Assembly: GCA_029379385.1 (NCBI GenBank)
Contig: CM055611.1
Span: forward strand, 23,650,092-23,714,091
Length of the DNA stretch: 64,000 nt
Reading direction: 5' to 3'
From: Quillaja saponaria
Taxonomy: Eukaryota; Streptophyta; Magnoliopsida; Fabales; Quillajaceae
Position 1 is the stretch's first letter, and every line of letters begins with the position of its first letter. The translations under genes and the position numbers were made by a program. Of this stretch, positions 1 through 11,112 are shown piece by piece. The notes beneath the pieces are model-generated. The model did not search any database. It worked only from the letters and a program-made list of their open reading frames with translations, and was not told the origin of the DNA.

Positions 1-223
1 GACATTACATTTCAAACATTCAAATCAATCTTTAAACCTATAGGGGCAAAAAATCAGGAAAGTGTTAGCACAAGCTGATAAGTAAATATTCTTAATCATT
101 GATTACAATCAAATGACCAGAATTTAAGAGGAAAGTGGCAGAATTACTTCCACAGACTGAGAAAAAAAGAAGAAGATATTACTGTTTAGAGATTCCGAAA
201 GAAAAATGGGCCAAAAAACTAAC

Positions 224-646
224 CTGTGTACTCAGTGGGTATTCACTTTGCTTCCACTTCCCATTTTTCACGAACCGATCACATTCGCAAATCCTCCTGA
301 AAACCGCCAAAGCCAACGCGATAGCAAGGTCTGCTACGTTATCCGTCAACACGTCCGGCGTATTTGTGACCCGAATACCCTTTTCCTTACATTTTCTCAA
401 ATCAATCTTGTCCAAACCCACACTGTAACTTGCCACAATCTCCAGCTTCGGTAACGAACCAATCATCTCTGCGTCGGCACCGATCGTAGCGTTACCCACT
501 ACTGCACGGATTGAATTTGAGTTGCTCTTCAAGAACTCAGGAAATGAGGAATGGTGCCATTGCTTCAAGAGCTTGAAGCGCTTTTCGATCTCCCTTTCTA
601 AGTAGTCAGACATTGGACAAGTCATGAGGACGCCAATGGAATCCAT
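224..646 (-). CDS. HPR2: HPR2-like hydroxypyruvate/hydroxyphenylpyruvate reductase, copy A, exon 1 only (partial)
   Basis: First coding exon of a cytosolic D-isomer-specific 2-hydroxyacid dehydrogenase that reduces hydroxypyruvate, glyoxylate and probably hydroxyphenylpyruvate with NAD(P)H. The start at 646 gives [12 protein letters not shown], close to the Arabidopsis HPR2 N-terminus as I recall it. The exon is 141 codons and ends at a CAG|GTTAGT donor at 224, the same length and phase as exon 1 of copies B and C. It holds the N-terminal half of the substrate domain, including [19 protein letters not shown] and [10 protein letters not shown]. Exon 2, with the Rossmann fold and catalytic Arg/Glu/His, would lie left of base 1, so integrity is unknown. 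The exon is more diverged from B and C than those are from each other, so it is the older duplicate. Confidence 0.85.
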
Positions 647-659
647 TAAAAGGAGAGCA

Positions 660-967
660 CAAAAAATAGAGGAGAAGCAGATTTTGGTCTAAAAAGTCAG
701 AGGGTTGTAGTTGAACATTTGATCGAGTTTTTTTGGTTCTAATTTAACTTTTAAAAAGGTGTGATGGAAACCGACATGTCGTTTGGTAATGCAAATAACT
801 ACATCATCACTCGAAACATGAAAGCATTACAAACAGAACGTTATTGTGAAATTACAAATGACCAATCTTTGAAATAAACGTCTTGTTTAAGCATATAACA
901 TGAAAAATGACACCGAGTTTTAGGAAAAGTGTTTCCTCTCTTGAAAGTAAACTTTTTGCTTGGCGTA
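660..967. other. Spacer upstream of HPR2 copy A
   Basis: This is presumably the promoter and 5' UTR of copy A. I see no coding signal. It does not resemble the upstream regions of copies B and C. From about 968 onward the sequence becomes the downstream flank of copy B, which is repeated at 5684. Confidence 0.4.
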
Positions 968-3900
968 TCGATAATGAATCATTTTCCTAGATCATTTCCT
1001 GCTAAACAAACGGCAGCCTTACTTAAGAAGAAATACCTGTCAATGCCAATGCCAAACATTAACTTCAAGCACCAAACATAGGAATCCATCATGTCTTTAT
1101 ATACATAAACCATCAAGATACAATCGACAAGTTCCATGAATAATTATTTAGATTATTCATGAAAATATAAGTGAAAACAGGCATGAGCCTCAACCTTAGA
1201 CCAGTATAATACCTTCTCATTTTCTGGACAAAAGAGAAGGAAATACTGTCACACAATCAATGGACAAGTGATGAAAATAGAAAGCAGGCATAATGGAGCT
1301 TCAACCTTAAACCAATACGGACACCTTCTCATTTCCTGGACAAACAAGAAGGAAATACTGTGCCACAACTAAAACAACGGAGTTAGCAGTGGCTTGCCCT
1401 GAAAGTGAGCCACCAAGTTTTCAATCACAAGGTCAGCCATGGCTTTGTGGGTTTCAACTGTGGCACTTCCTATATGAGGTACTAGGACAACATTTTCTAG
1501 GCCAAGCAGCTCCTCAGGTACATTAGGCTCATTTTCAAATACATCAAGCCCAGCCCCACCTAGCCCGCCCTTCAAGCAATGCAGATACCAACTCTCGTTC
1601 ATCAACATGTGGGCCTCTCCCTATGTTAATCAGAACACCCTTTGGACCCAATGCATCAATTACCTCACGATTGACAATGTGGCAGGTCTCTGGCAGTTAG
1701 AGGGCACGCAACGATCAGCACATGACAGTTGGATGCCAATTCGACAACACTTGGATAGTACTTATATTTAGAATCTTGTTTTTCTGTTCTAGAGTAGTAA
1801 CAGATTGAACAGTTGAATGCTTCAGCTCTCTTGGCAACTGCGGTGCCAATCCTTCCCAACCCAATAATGCCAACTGTTTTACCAGAGAACTGCAAGGAAA
1901 AAGAAAAAGTATTAAGAATAAAATTGCAGTTGAAAAGAAAATCGCAGAAAAAAATTGAACGAACAAAAATGTTATAATGTCAGAATCTATAATCTGAGGG
2001 CGTTCTAAAACTCTATAACAATGGAACTACAATCCTATACTTAATTTTCCACTATAATGCTTAATGTCTATCAAGCATATGACAAGAAAAATATCTGGTA
2101 TATATCGAGATACATTTAGTAACTAAAATGAAATTCCTTCCTTAGGTATAATTAGATTGTTACTATATTTTTCCTGAAGCCAGATAAAGGACAAATGTAA
2201 ACATATATTTTGTCCTAGATTTTGACATTTCTCCTACCCATTTATATATTTGAGGAAGGAGCAGCTACCCTAAGATCAGGGACTAAGGAAAAGGCATCTG
2301 CAAATAATTCTTCACTATTTCTTTGCAACATTCCCAAGTGATGCAACGTTATAATGGGTTTGCTCCTGTTCTTAAGGCATGGACTTATGCCCAGAGTATG
2401 TAACTGAAGATACTGTGGAGTTTTGAATTTACTTTAATCATACATTGACCATACAAAATGACTTTCGGAATTCACCCTCACTCACACACAAGCACTAATC
2501 TCAGAGTGGAAAAGAAATGAGCAGCTGTGTCTGGTACTTTGGGTGGAAAAGAAACAAGCAGCTGCTTCTTGAAACATTATGAACACGAGCAAGAGCACCA
2601 GATTGAACTCTAAGAGAAAACAACCTAATCTCAAACATATAGGTGACATATTACATTACAAACATTCAAATCAATCTTTAAACCTATACGGGCCATAAAT
2701 CAAGTAAGTGTTAGCACAAGCTGATAAGTAAAGATTCTTAATATAGTACCATTGATTAGCATGAAATCTACCTTCACCAAGGGCTACGGAATTTAAGAGT
2801 AAAGTGGCAGAATTATTCCCACATGCTCAATGGAGAGATAAAAAGATATTACTGTTTTCTTTATCCGTTTACTGTTCATGACAAAATTTTATATGACGTA
2901 AAAACTTGTCGGAGAATATAGCTTTCACGTACAAAGAGTGACAGCATTACATAACAAAGTGGGAGTTAATAGAAAAGAATGTTATTTTGTCTCTTCAGGA
3001 GCACACCTAAACATCAGGTGAGTGATACTGGTCAAGCCGATGGAAGAAATCTCAGTTATAGGAGAGAGTAGCTAAAATTTCTGCAGACAAAATGGTATGG
3101 CGTACCAGTACGAAGCCCAAACACGTACTTCTGAATTCAGAACTAAGCCTTACAAGACAATATTTTGTTCTTGGGCACTCAAATGCAAAGTTAATTTATT
3201 ATCAAGTGTTGCAATCTCAAACCAATTTTATGTGGGTGTGCCTACAATGCCCAGTTACAGCCAAGAGGCATTAAATACAAAAACTTACTGCTGCCATTAC
3301 ATAAACCTCAACCAACCCAGAGAAAAAGGAAATTCCAGTACTAAAAATTCATCAACCATATAAAGCTCAACAACCACGTACATTAGCTAATCCATAAGTA
3401 AATTAAAAGGGAATTATTAGTTTGAAATTTCTAAATAGGAAACACAAACCTTCGTAGTCAACTTGTAATTACCCGTCTTCCATTTCCCGCTCCTAACATA
3501 TCGATCACACTCACAAATCCTCCTCAACAGCGCCAAAATCAACCCGATCGTCAAGTCTGCTACCTCATCCGTCAATACATCCGGCGTGTTTGTAACCGGA
3601 ACCGCCTTCTCTTTACACTTACCCAGATCAATTTTATCCACCCCAACACTACAGCTCGACACAATTTCAAGATTCGGTAAAGCTTCAATTAGTGCAGCAT
3701 CCGCGCCATTTCCAGAACTCGTAACAATGGCTCGTATCGAGTCGGCGTGGTCCTTGAAGAACTGGGTCTTTTCTGGGTGGTTCAAAAACTTCAAGAGCTT
3801 GAATCGCTTGTCGAGTTCTTGCTCCAAGTAGGAAAGCACTTGATCAGCCAAGAGTACTTTAATGGACTCCATTTTTAGGGTTAGGGTTACTGGTTCTGTG

Positions 3901-4150
3901 GTCGCTGACTCGCTGAGGTTGAAGAGGACGGTCAGACGGCAATCGTCAGTATGCAACGGAATATATTAGGAGGGAGTGGGCAAGGGTAACCGACAAACTT
4001 AATTTTTCAAATTGATCAATTGCTTTATTTATTTGTTTATTTTAAGAAAAATTCACAAAATATATTAGGAAATTATTTTCACCCAAAAAATAAAATTAAT
4101 TTCACTTATAGGACTTTACGTAATTAAGTGGGTCATACCTAGAACTAATT
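968..4150. repeat. Tandem duplication unit B (HPR2 copy B plus flanks)
   Basis: This stretch matches 5684-8870 almost throughout: downstream flank, exon 2, intron, exon 1 and about 200 bases upstream of the start codon. The left boundary is sharp: both units begin with the shared stretch around tcgataatgaatcattttcc. Most differences are single bases or small indels, so this duplication is recent relative to the split from copy A. Confidence 0.85.
1369..3872 (-). pseudogene. HPR2: HPR2-like reductase, copy B, frameshifted in exon 2
   Basis: Exon 1 (3872-3450) is open for 141 codons and ends at an AAG|GTTTGT donor. Exon 2 (1889-1369) is 521 bases, against 519 in copy C. Alignment by eye finds two separate one-base insertions, one near 1693-1696 just after the ACPLT motif and one near 1563 in the [12 protein letters not shown] region. 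They do not cancel, so the Rossmann-fold exon cannot be read through and the catalytic Glu and His are lost from frame. The splice sites and the C-terminal LLTPLF are still recognisable. Exon 1 also carries changes absent from C, such as KEKAVPVTN for KEKGIPVTN. It is a probable recent pseudogene unless the indels are assembly errors. Confidence 0.8.
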
Positions 4151-4159
4151 CTAATTAGT

Positions 4160-5468
4160 AAGAGTAATGTCCTACAAGAGGATTGGCATGAAGTATACGT
4201 AAATTCTTAAAAACTAAATCAATTGTTTGACACATCATATAAATATAATAGCATAATATAAATTTTATATATAATTTTTATATATTATTTAATATTAATA
4301 CAATAATATAAATTATACTGTAACTCTTTTGTATATATGTTTTATAGTATAATATTATATAATAAAATAAAAAATAATAATATGACAACAATAATTATAT
4401 AACCTAATATATTATATAATCGTACACCTATCTAATTTTCCAAACACTTTTTAAGTTTCGGGAAATTGATGACAATTTACGGAGAAGCTGGTGCTTGTGC
4501 AGATGGTTTCACTACTATTGGAGTTAGGTTTTTTAATTTAGCTGTCCGGTCAAAAGCTGAAGTTAGATTATGTTTTAAGTTTTGACGTTGTTGTACATGG
4601 GCTCTCCAGGTTTTATTTCTATTGCTTTTATGTCAAATCTAAAGGCAATTCTTGTTTTTTCCATCACATTTCTTGTACTGCCAATAGATTTTTTTTTTTC
4701 TAGTTATACTATTATCCTTTTTATCAACAAAAAAATATATAAATCATTGTATACTATTTTAGAAAAAAAAATTGAGGAGAGGACGAGATTTTACATTACA
4801 AATTAAATTTGGTAAAGATATAATTTTTATCCTTATAATTTGACACAACATTTAGATCTTTTTAGTTCTGGGTTTTTGCAACGGAGAGCACTAGTAAGAA
4901 TTTAGTATTATTATCATTAATCTACTAAATTATAATTTTTAAAAATTATTAAATTAGATCATAATTATATCTTTTTTTTATAATGAATTCTAATTGTTAA
5001 AATGACTCAAATAACATTTCATAAAAATACTGTACCTTCTTAAACTTTATCTTTTCATCTATTTGTCTATTTTTCTTTCATTATTTAGATTAAGAAAGAA
5101 AATATAATTTGAGAAAAATTAAGCTCAATTTTTTTAATAGTAACCCACTATTTATACTATTTCTATCTAACTTTTAGCAATAATTTCTCTTTTATTTTGA
5201 GAGATGCACAATCCAATAAATACAAACTCCTCCTTTTCTAAACTATCCCATTATATTTTATCCATATACATTTACTTCACAAAAAAAATATTATCACATT
5301 AACAAGAAAAAAAAAGCCTTAAGATTAAGTTCAGAAGAAGAACTATATCTAGTAGATTCAAAACTTCAATTACATCAGACGACATGGCTAAAAATAAAAC
5401 AGGACCGTTACTTTCCCTGCAATCATAGAAGTTACAATACTTTCATTAAAAAATTATTTAAGTCATTT
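4160..5468. other. AT-rich spacer, with an extra block in unit B
   Basis: No gene is visible. About 4160-4740 is a strongly AT-rich block with no counterpart upstream of copy C, where the sequence passes directly from the promoter-proximal region to the part matching 4740-4880 (compare 8890-9020, both containing gttacaaattaaattt or a near match). It looks like an insertion in unit B or a deletion in unit C. I found no clean terminal inverted repeats. Confidence 0.45.
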
Positions 5469-5683
5469 TAACAACAAAAGTTTAAACGGAAGGTAAATGG
5501 TATTGCTATAATTCCCGGTAATGCAGACGGGTATTTTTATTTTCAAATTCTGTGAACAACATATGTTAGTATCTGAATTGTGATTTTTATTGTGGTATTT
5601 GATTCAGATATGGAACAGGTGAAGGAGAGGTTTTCAAAACTACTTCTGGGTGAAGATATGTCTGGTGGAGGAAAGGATGTCAA
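5469..5683 (+). pseudogene. RopGEF gene fragment (end of intron 1 plus start of exon 2)
   Basis: Nearly identical to 11494-11700 of the RopGEF gene. It includes about 140 bases of intron 1, the AG acceptor, and the start of exon 2 from 5608 encoding [20 protein letters not shown]. It breaks off after about 24 codons exactly where duplication unit C begins. The rest of the RopGEF gene is absent here, so it is a non-functional piece about 5.9 kb from its source. It sits at the junction between HPR2 units and may mark the rearrangement that created the array. Confidence 0.85.
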
Positions 5684-8600
5684 ATCGATAATGAATCATT
5701 TTCCTAGATCATTTATTGCTAAACAAACAGAATCCTTACTGAAGAAGAAGTACCTGTCAATGCCAATGCCAATGCCAAACATTAACTTCAAGCACCAAAT
5801 ATAGGAATCAATCATGTCTTCATAACCATCAAGATACAATCGAGAAGTTCCAGGAATAATTATTTAGATTATTCATGAAAATATAAGTGAAAACAGGCAT
5901 GAGCCTCAACCTTAGACCAGTATAATACCTTCTCATTTTCTGGACAAAAGAGAAGGAAATACTGTCACACAATCAATGGACAAGTGATGAAAAGTAGAAA
6001 GCAGGCATAATGGAGCTTCAACCTTAAACCAATACGGACACCTTCTCATTTCCTGGACAAACGAAGAAGGAAATACTGTGCCACAACTAAAACAACGGAG
6101 TTAGCAGTGGCTTGCCCTGAAAGTGAGCCACCAGGTTTTCAATGGCAAGGTCAGCCATGGCTTTGCGGGTTTCAACTGAGGCACTTCCTACATGAGGTAA
6201 TAGGACAACATTTTCTAGGCCAAGCAGCTCCTCGGGTACATGAGGCTCATTTTCAAATACATCGAGCCCAGCCCCACCTACCCGCCCTTCGAGCAATGCA
6301 GATACTAACTCTCTTTCATCAACATGTGGGCCTCTCCCGATGTTAATTAGAACACCCTTTGGACCCAATGCATCAATTACCTCGCGATTGACAATGTGGC
6401 GGGTCTCTGACGTTAGAGGGCACGCAACAATCAGCACATGACAGTTGGATGCCAATTCGACAACACTCGGATAGTACTTATATTTAGAATCTTGTTTTTC
6501 TGTTCTAGAGTAGTAGCAGATTGAACAGTTGAATGCTTCAGCTCTCTTGGCAACTGCGGTGCCAATCCTTCCCAACCCAATAATGCCAACTGTTTTACCA
6601 GAGAACTGCAAGGAAAAAGAAAAAGTATAAGAATAAAATTGCAGTTGAAAGGGAAAACTGCTGAAAAAAATTGAACTAACAAAAAGTTATAATGTCAGAA
6701 TCTTTAATCTGAGAGCGTTCTAAAACTTTATGACAATGGAACTACAATCCTATACTTAATTTTCCACCATAATGCTTAATGTCTATCAAGCAAATGACAA
6801 GAAAATTATCTGGTATACATCGAGATACATTTAGTAACTAAAAGGAAATTCCTTCCTTAGTTAAATAGATTGTTACTATATTCTTCCTGAAGCCAGACAA
6901 AGGACAACTGTAAACATATATTTTGTCCTAGATTTTGACATTTCTCCTACTCACTTATACATTTGTCAAAGGAGCAGCTACCCTAAGATCAGGGACTAAG
7001 AAAAGGCATCTGCAAATAATTCTTCACTATTTCTTTGCATCATTCCAAAGTGACACAGTGTTCTAATGGGTTTGCTTCTGTTCTTAAGGCATGGACCTAT
7101 CCCAGAGTATGTAACTGAAGTCTGAAAATACTTAGAAGTCTTGAATCAACTTTAATCATACAAAAAGACTCTCGGAATTGTCTCTCTCTCCCACACAAGC
7201 AATAATCTCTGGGTGGAAAAGAAATGAGCAGCTGTTTCTAGTACTTTGGGTGGAAAAGAAACAAGCAACTGTTTCTTGAAACATTATGAACACGAGCAAA
7301 AGCACCAGATTGAACTCTAAGATAAACAACCTAATCTCAAACATATAGGTGACATATTACATTACAAACATTCAAATCAATCTTTAAACCTATACGGGCC
7401 ATAAATCAGGAAAGTGTTAGCATAAGTTGATAAGTAAAGATTTAGTACCATTGATTACAATAAAATCAACCTTCACCAAGACTACGGAGTTTAAGAGGAA
7501 AGTGGCAGAATTATTTCCACAGACTCAATGGAGAGAAAAAAAGAGATATTACTGTTTTCTTTATCCGTTTACTGTTCATGACAAAATTTTATATGACTGT
7601 AAAACTTGTCGGAGAATATAGCTTTCACGTACAAAGAGTGACAGCATTACATAACAAAGTGGGAGTTAATAGAAAAGAATGTTATTTTGTCTCTTCAGGA
7701 GCACACCTAAACATCAGGTGAGTGATACTGGTCAAGCCGATGGAAGAAATCTCAGTTATAGGAGAGAATAGCTAAAATTTCTGCAGACATAATGGTATGG
7801 CGTACCAGTACGAGCCCAAACACGTACTTCTGAATTCAGAACTAAGCCTTACAAGACAATATTTTGTTCTTGGGCACTCAAATGCAAAGTTAATTTATTA
7901 TCGAGTGTTGCAATCTCAAACCAATTTTTTGTGGGTGTGCCTACAATGCCCAGTTACAGCCAAGAGGCATTAAATACAAACACTTACTGCTGCCATTAAC
8001 ATAAACCTCAACCAACCCAGAGAAAAAGGAAATTCCAGTACTAAAAATTCATCAACCATATAAAGCTCAACAACCACGTACATTAGCTAATCCATAAGTA
8101 AATTAAACGGGAATTATTAGTTTGAAATTTCTAAATAGGAAACACAAACCTTCGTAGTCAACTTGTAATTACCCGTCTTCCATTTCCCGCTCCTAACATA
8201 TCGATCACACTCACAAATCCTCCTCAACAGCGCCAAAATCAACCCGATCGTCAAGTCTGCTACCTCATCCGTCAAAACGTCCGGCGTGTTTGTAACCGGA
8301 ATCCCCTTCTCTTTACACTTACCCAGATCAATTTTATCCACCCCAACACTAAAGCTTGACACAATTTCAAGATTCGGTAAAGCTTCAATTAGTGCAGCAT
8401 CCGCACCATATCCAGAACTCCCAACAATGGCTCGGATCGAGTTGGCGTGGTCCTTGAAGAACTGGGTCTTGTCCGGGTAGTTCCAAAACTTCAAGAGCTT
8501 GAATCGCTTGTCGAGTTCTTGCTCCAAGTAGGGAAGCACTGGACCAGCCAAGAGTACTTTAATGGATTCCATTTTCAGTGTTCGGGATACTGGTTCTATG

Positions 8601-8870
8601 GTCGCTGAGGTTGAAGATGAGGTTGAAGATGGACGGCCAGACGGAGAATCGTCAGTCTGCAACGAAAATGGGCCAGGAGGGAGTGGCCTAGTTTACCTTG
8701 ACAAACAAAAATTTTCAAATTGATGAATTGCTTAATTTATTTGTTTATTAAAAAAAAAATCACAAAATATATAGAGATTATTTCCGCTCAAAAATAAAAT
8801 TAATTCACTTATGTGTAGGTTACACATATTCAAGTGGGGCAAACCCATTTATAAGGAGTAGAATTAATTT
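5684..8870. repeat. Tandem duplication unit C (HPR2 copy C plus flanks)
   Basis: This is the counterpart of 968-4150. It begins with the same stretch and carries a small trinucleotide-like expansion of the ccaatg motif (5759-5775). The intron part 7556-8130 (and 2858-3430 in unit B) contains about 570 bases missing from the copy A intron, where sequence matching 2650-2860 leads almost directly into exon 1. Confidence 0.85.
6087..8572 (-). CDS. HPR2: HPR2-like hydroxypyruvate/hydroxyphenylpyruvate reductase, copy C (intact)
   Basis: Cytosolic NAD(P)H-dependent 2-hydroxyacid dehydrogenase acting on hydroxypyruvate and glyoxylate in a photorespiratory bypass, and probably on hydroxyphenylpyruvate in tyrosine metabolism. 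Exon 1 is 8572-8150 and exon 2 is 6605-6087. The join AAG|TTC gives [16 protein letters not shown] and a protein of 313 residues, the length I recall for Arabidopsis HPR2. The nucleotide-binding GLGRIG lies near residues 150-155. The catalytic set is visible as Arg in [10 protein letters not shown], Glu in [13 protein letters not shown] and His in [13 protein letters not shown]. An in-frame ATG lies upstream at 8662, but [10 protein letters not shown] matches the family start, so 8572 was chosen. It is the only demonstrably complete copy of the array and is divergent from RopGEF. Confidence 0.92.
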
Positions 8871-11112
8871 CACTTAGCAAAAACAATGTCCTCCATATAT
8901 TATTGTACAAAAAGAAATAAGAGAAGACGAGATATTATGTTACAAATTAAATTTAGTAAATAAGAAAATTTTATTTGTATAATTCATTACACAATTTGTT
9001 AAGATCTTTTTAGTTTAGTTTTAATGTGGTTAATGTGATCTTTAAAAAAAAAAAAAGGTTAATGTGAATCATTTTACTAGACAAAATATCATATGTTCGA
9101 AGTGATTAATTTGTTTTAGGTCATGCACTTGATTTTGAATGTCATTTTAGTTCTTATATTTGTGAAATCTATCATGTCTCACATGTGTTTACATAACTCA
9201 AAAATAAAAAAATTATAGAAAAGTATTTTGTATGTCAATATACGATCAATTGAGGCCCAAATATATATATATATAATCAATTTAAAATTTAATTGGACGA
9301 GAGATTGATGAGAAGGAGTACATTCACTTTTTTTTTCCTTTTAAAATTACATGGATTATATAGGCCAAATAGAAATTAGATGGATTAAAATAAATTTTGT
9401 GTGAAAGTATAGGATTAAGAGTATACTTCAACTATCTATTAAGAGTGAAAATAGTTTAAGGTCTAAAACTCATTAAGGAGCTGACGTGTTTATTAAGATG
9501 ATATATTTATTTTGTATTTTGATAAGTCCGAATTCTTGAAAAGCGGGTAAGTAAAATAATTTAAGAAAGGGATCAAAAATTTTAATTTTAGAATAAGTTA
9601 TTTGAAAAAGATTAATAATTATATCCCTCTTTAAATTAGAAAGATATTAGTCCTACGAAATATTTATCTATGGAGAGTATTTATGGAAAATTAAAAGAAA
9701 ATGTAAAATTTTATTTGTTAATTTTGATATTAATAAAAATTAAATTAATTGAGGTGAGAGATGGCCAAAGAAAAAGACAAAACCTAAGAAAATAATAATG
9801 GTATCAATAATTAGAACACTGACAATGAGTCTTCAATTTATAATTGTGGGCCAATGGAAGGTGGGTATGTCTTTTGGAAGATTGGACATTTCTATATTTA
9901 TTTAGAAGTTGGCCACCGACAGCCATATTACACATGATTTTTCTTAATTTTAAGATCAAGGGCCCAAGCTTGATTAAATAAACTATTTTTGGTTTGCTTC
10001 TCTAAGTTTTTCTTTTTTAATTTCTTTCAAAATGCTTCTCATTATTTCTCATGTCTGATTACTTTCTCTTTAAGAGTTATTTGTCCCATCTCTGAAGTTG
10101 TAATTGTACCTTATACGTGGAGTTGCAATATTATTAATTATTAAATTAAGTTAAAATATTTTATTCAATTTGAGGAACATTTATTTATTGTATATGCTAC
10201 TTATATTATTGTTCCATTTGATGTAATGAATAACATCATTTCTTATATAAAAATAATTGGTAGTCTAATCTCTTTTTATTTAGATTAAGATAATTATGCA
10301 TTGATGCTCGGCAAAGAATTATTATTATTATTTTTTATTATCTATAAAATATTGTCAATATCTAAATGCATTGAGAAATAGAATTTTAAGGAGTTAATTT
10401 GGTGAGTAAAAATCTCATAAAATGAATCACATTGAGAGAAAAATTTAAACTCACTGAAGAACTTCATGACATGGGCATGTGGCATAATAACATAAACCAA
10501 AAATTGGGTACAAAGTAGATGAAATAGAGTAGGGTAAGACAATCATATTAGCATGGATTTTTTTTTATTGATTCTTAAACTGAGTCATCTACACCGTCCA
10601 TCCATTTCAGACAGATAATAAGAAGCTAGAGAGAGAAATTGCCGCCTAGTAGTTATGCATGTCTGTCATTCCTGGTCTTTAGCCACTCTTTGACTTCCAA
10701 ATTAAAACGTCAACCATCCAATTTATCACAATCTCAATTAAACAAACTTTCCCTCCCAACACAAATTTAAGCCAATTTTTTTGTTTCTATCACTTTTAAA
10801 CCCACCTCATTTCTCAAACATGAACCCCACGTTCCCTCAACCCAACTCAAAATAAGGAAAACTAACACAAACCCATCAACCAATTACCTCCACAACTTTG
10901 TCAAACTCATTGATTCCTAAAAATCACATCCTTAATCATTTGGAAGCTTGGCTTCTCTCCCCTGTTCTTCCTTACCTCTCTTACATCAATAATAACAAAT
11001 TTTCATCTTCCTCTTCTTTTTCATTTTCACCATTTCTTCCCACAAGTCCATCAAACCCCATGTTTTGTTCTCCCTTGTTCATTCCTTGAAGGTTTTTGCT
11101 AGGAAAGTAAAA
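8871..11112. other. AT-rich intergenic region between HPR2 copy C and RopGEF
   Basis: This divergent spacer carries both promoters. No coding signal was seen. It contains A/T runs and a short TA repeat near 9265. The pyrimidine-rich stretch before 11065 probably belongs to the RopGEF 5' UTR. Confidence 0.5.

Noticed and set aside
3092..3363. Overlapping small plus-strand frames in the HPR2 copy B intron
   Set aside because: The same DNA in unit C (7790-8060) does not keep these frames open, so coding is not conserved.
5580..5804. 74-codon frame starting MIFIVVFDSDMEQ as a small gene
   Set aside because: Its first part is the captured RopGEF intron/exon piece and its second part is the HPR2 flank; it is a chance fusion without its own start signals.
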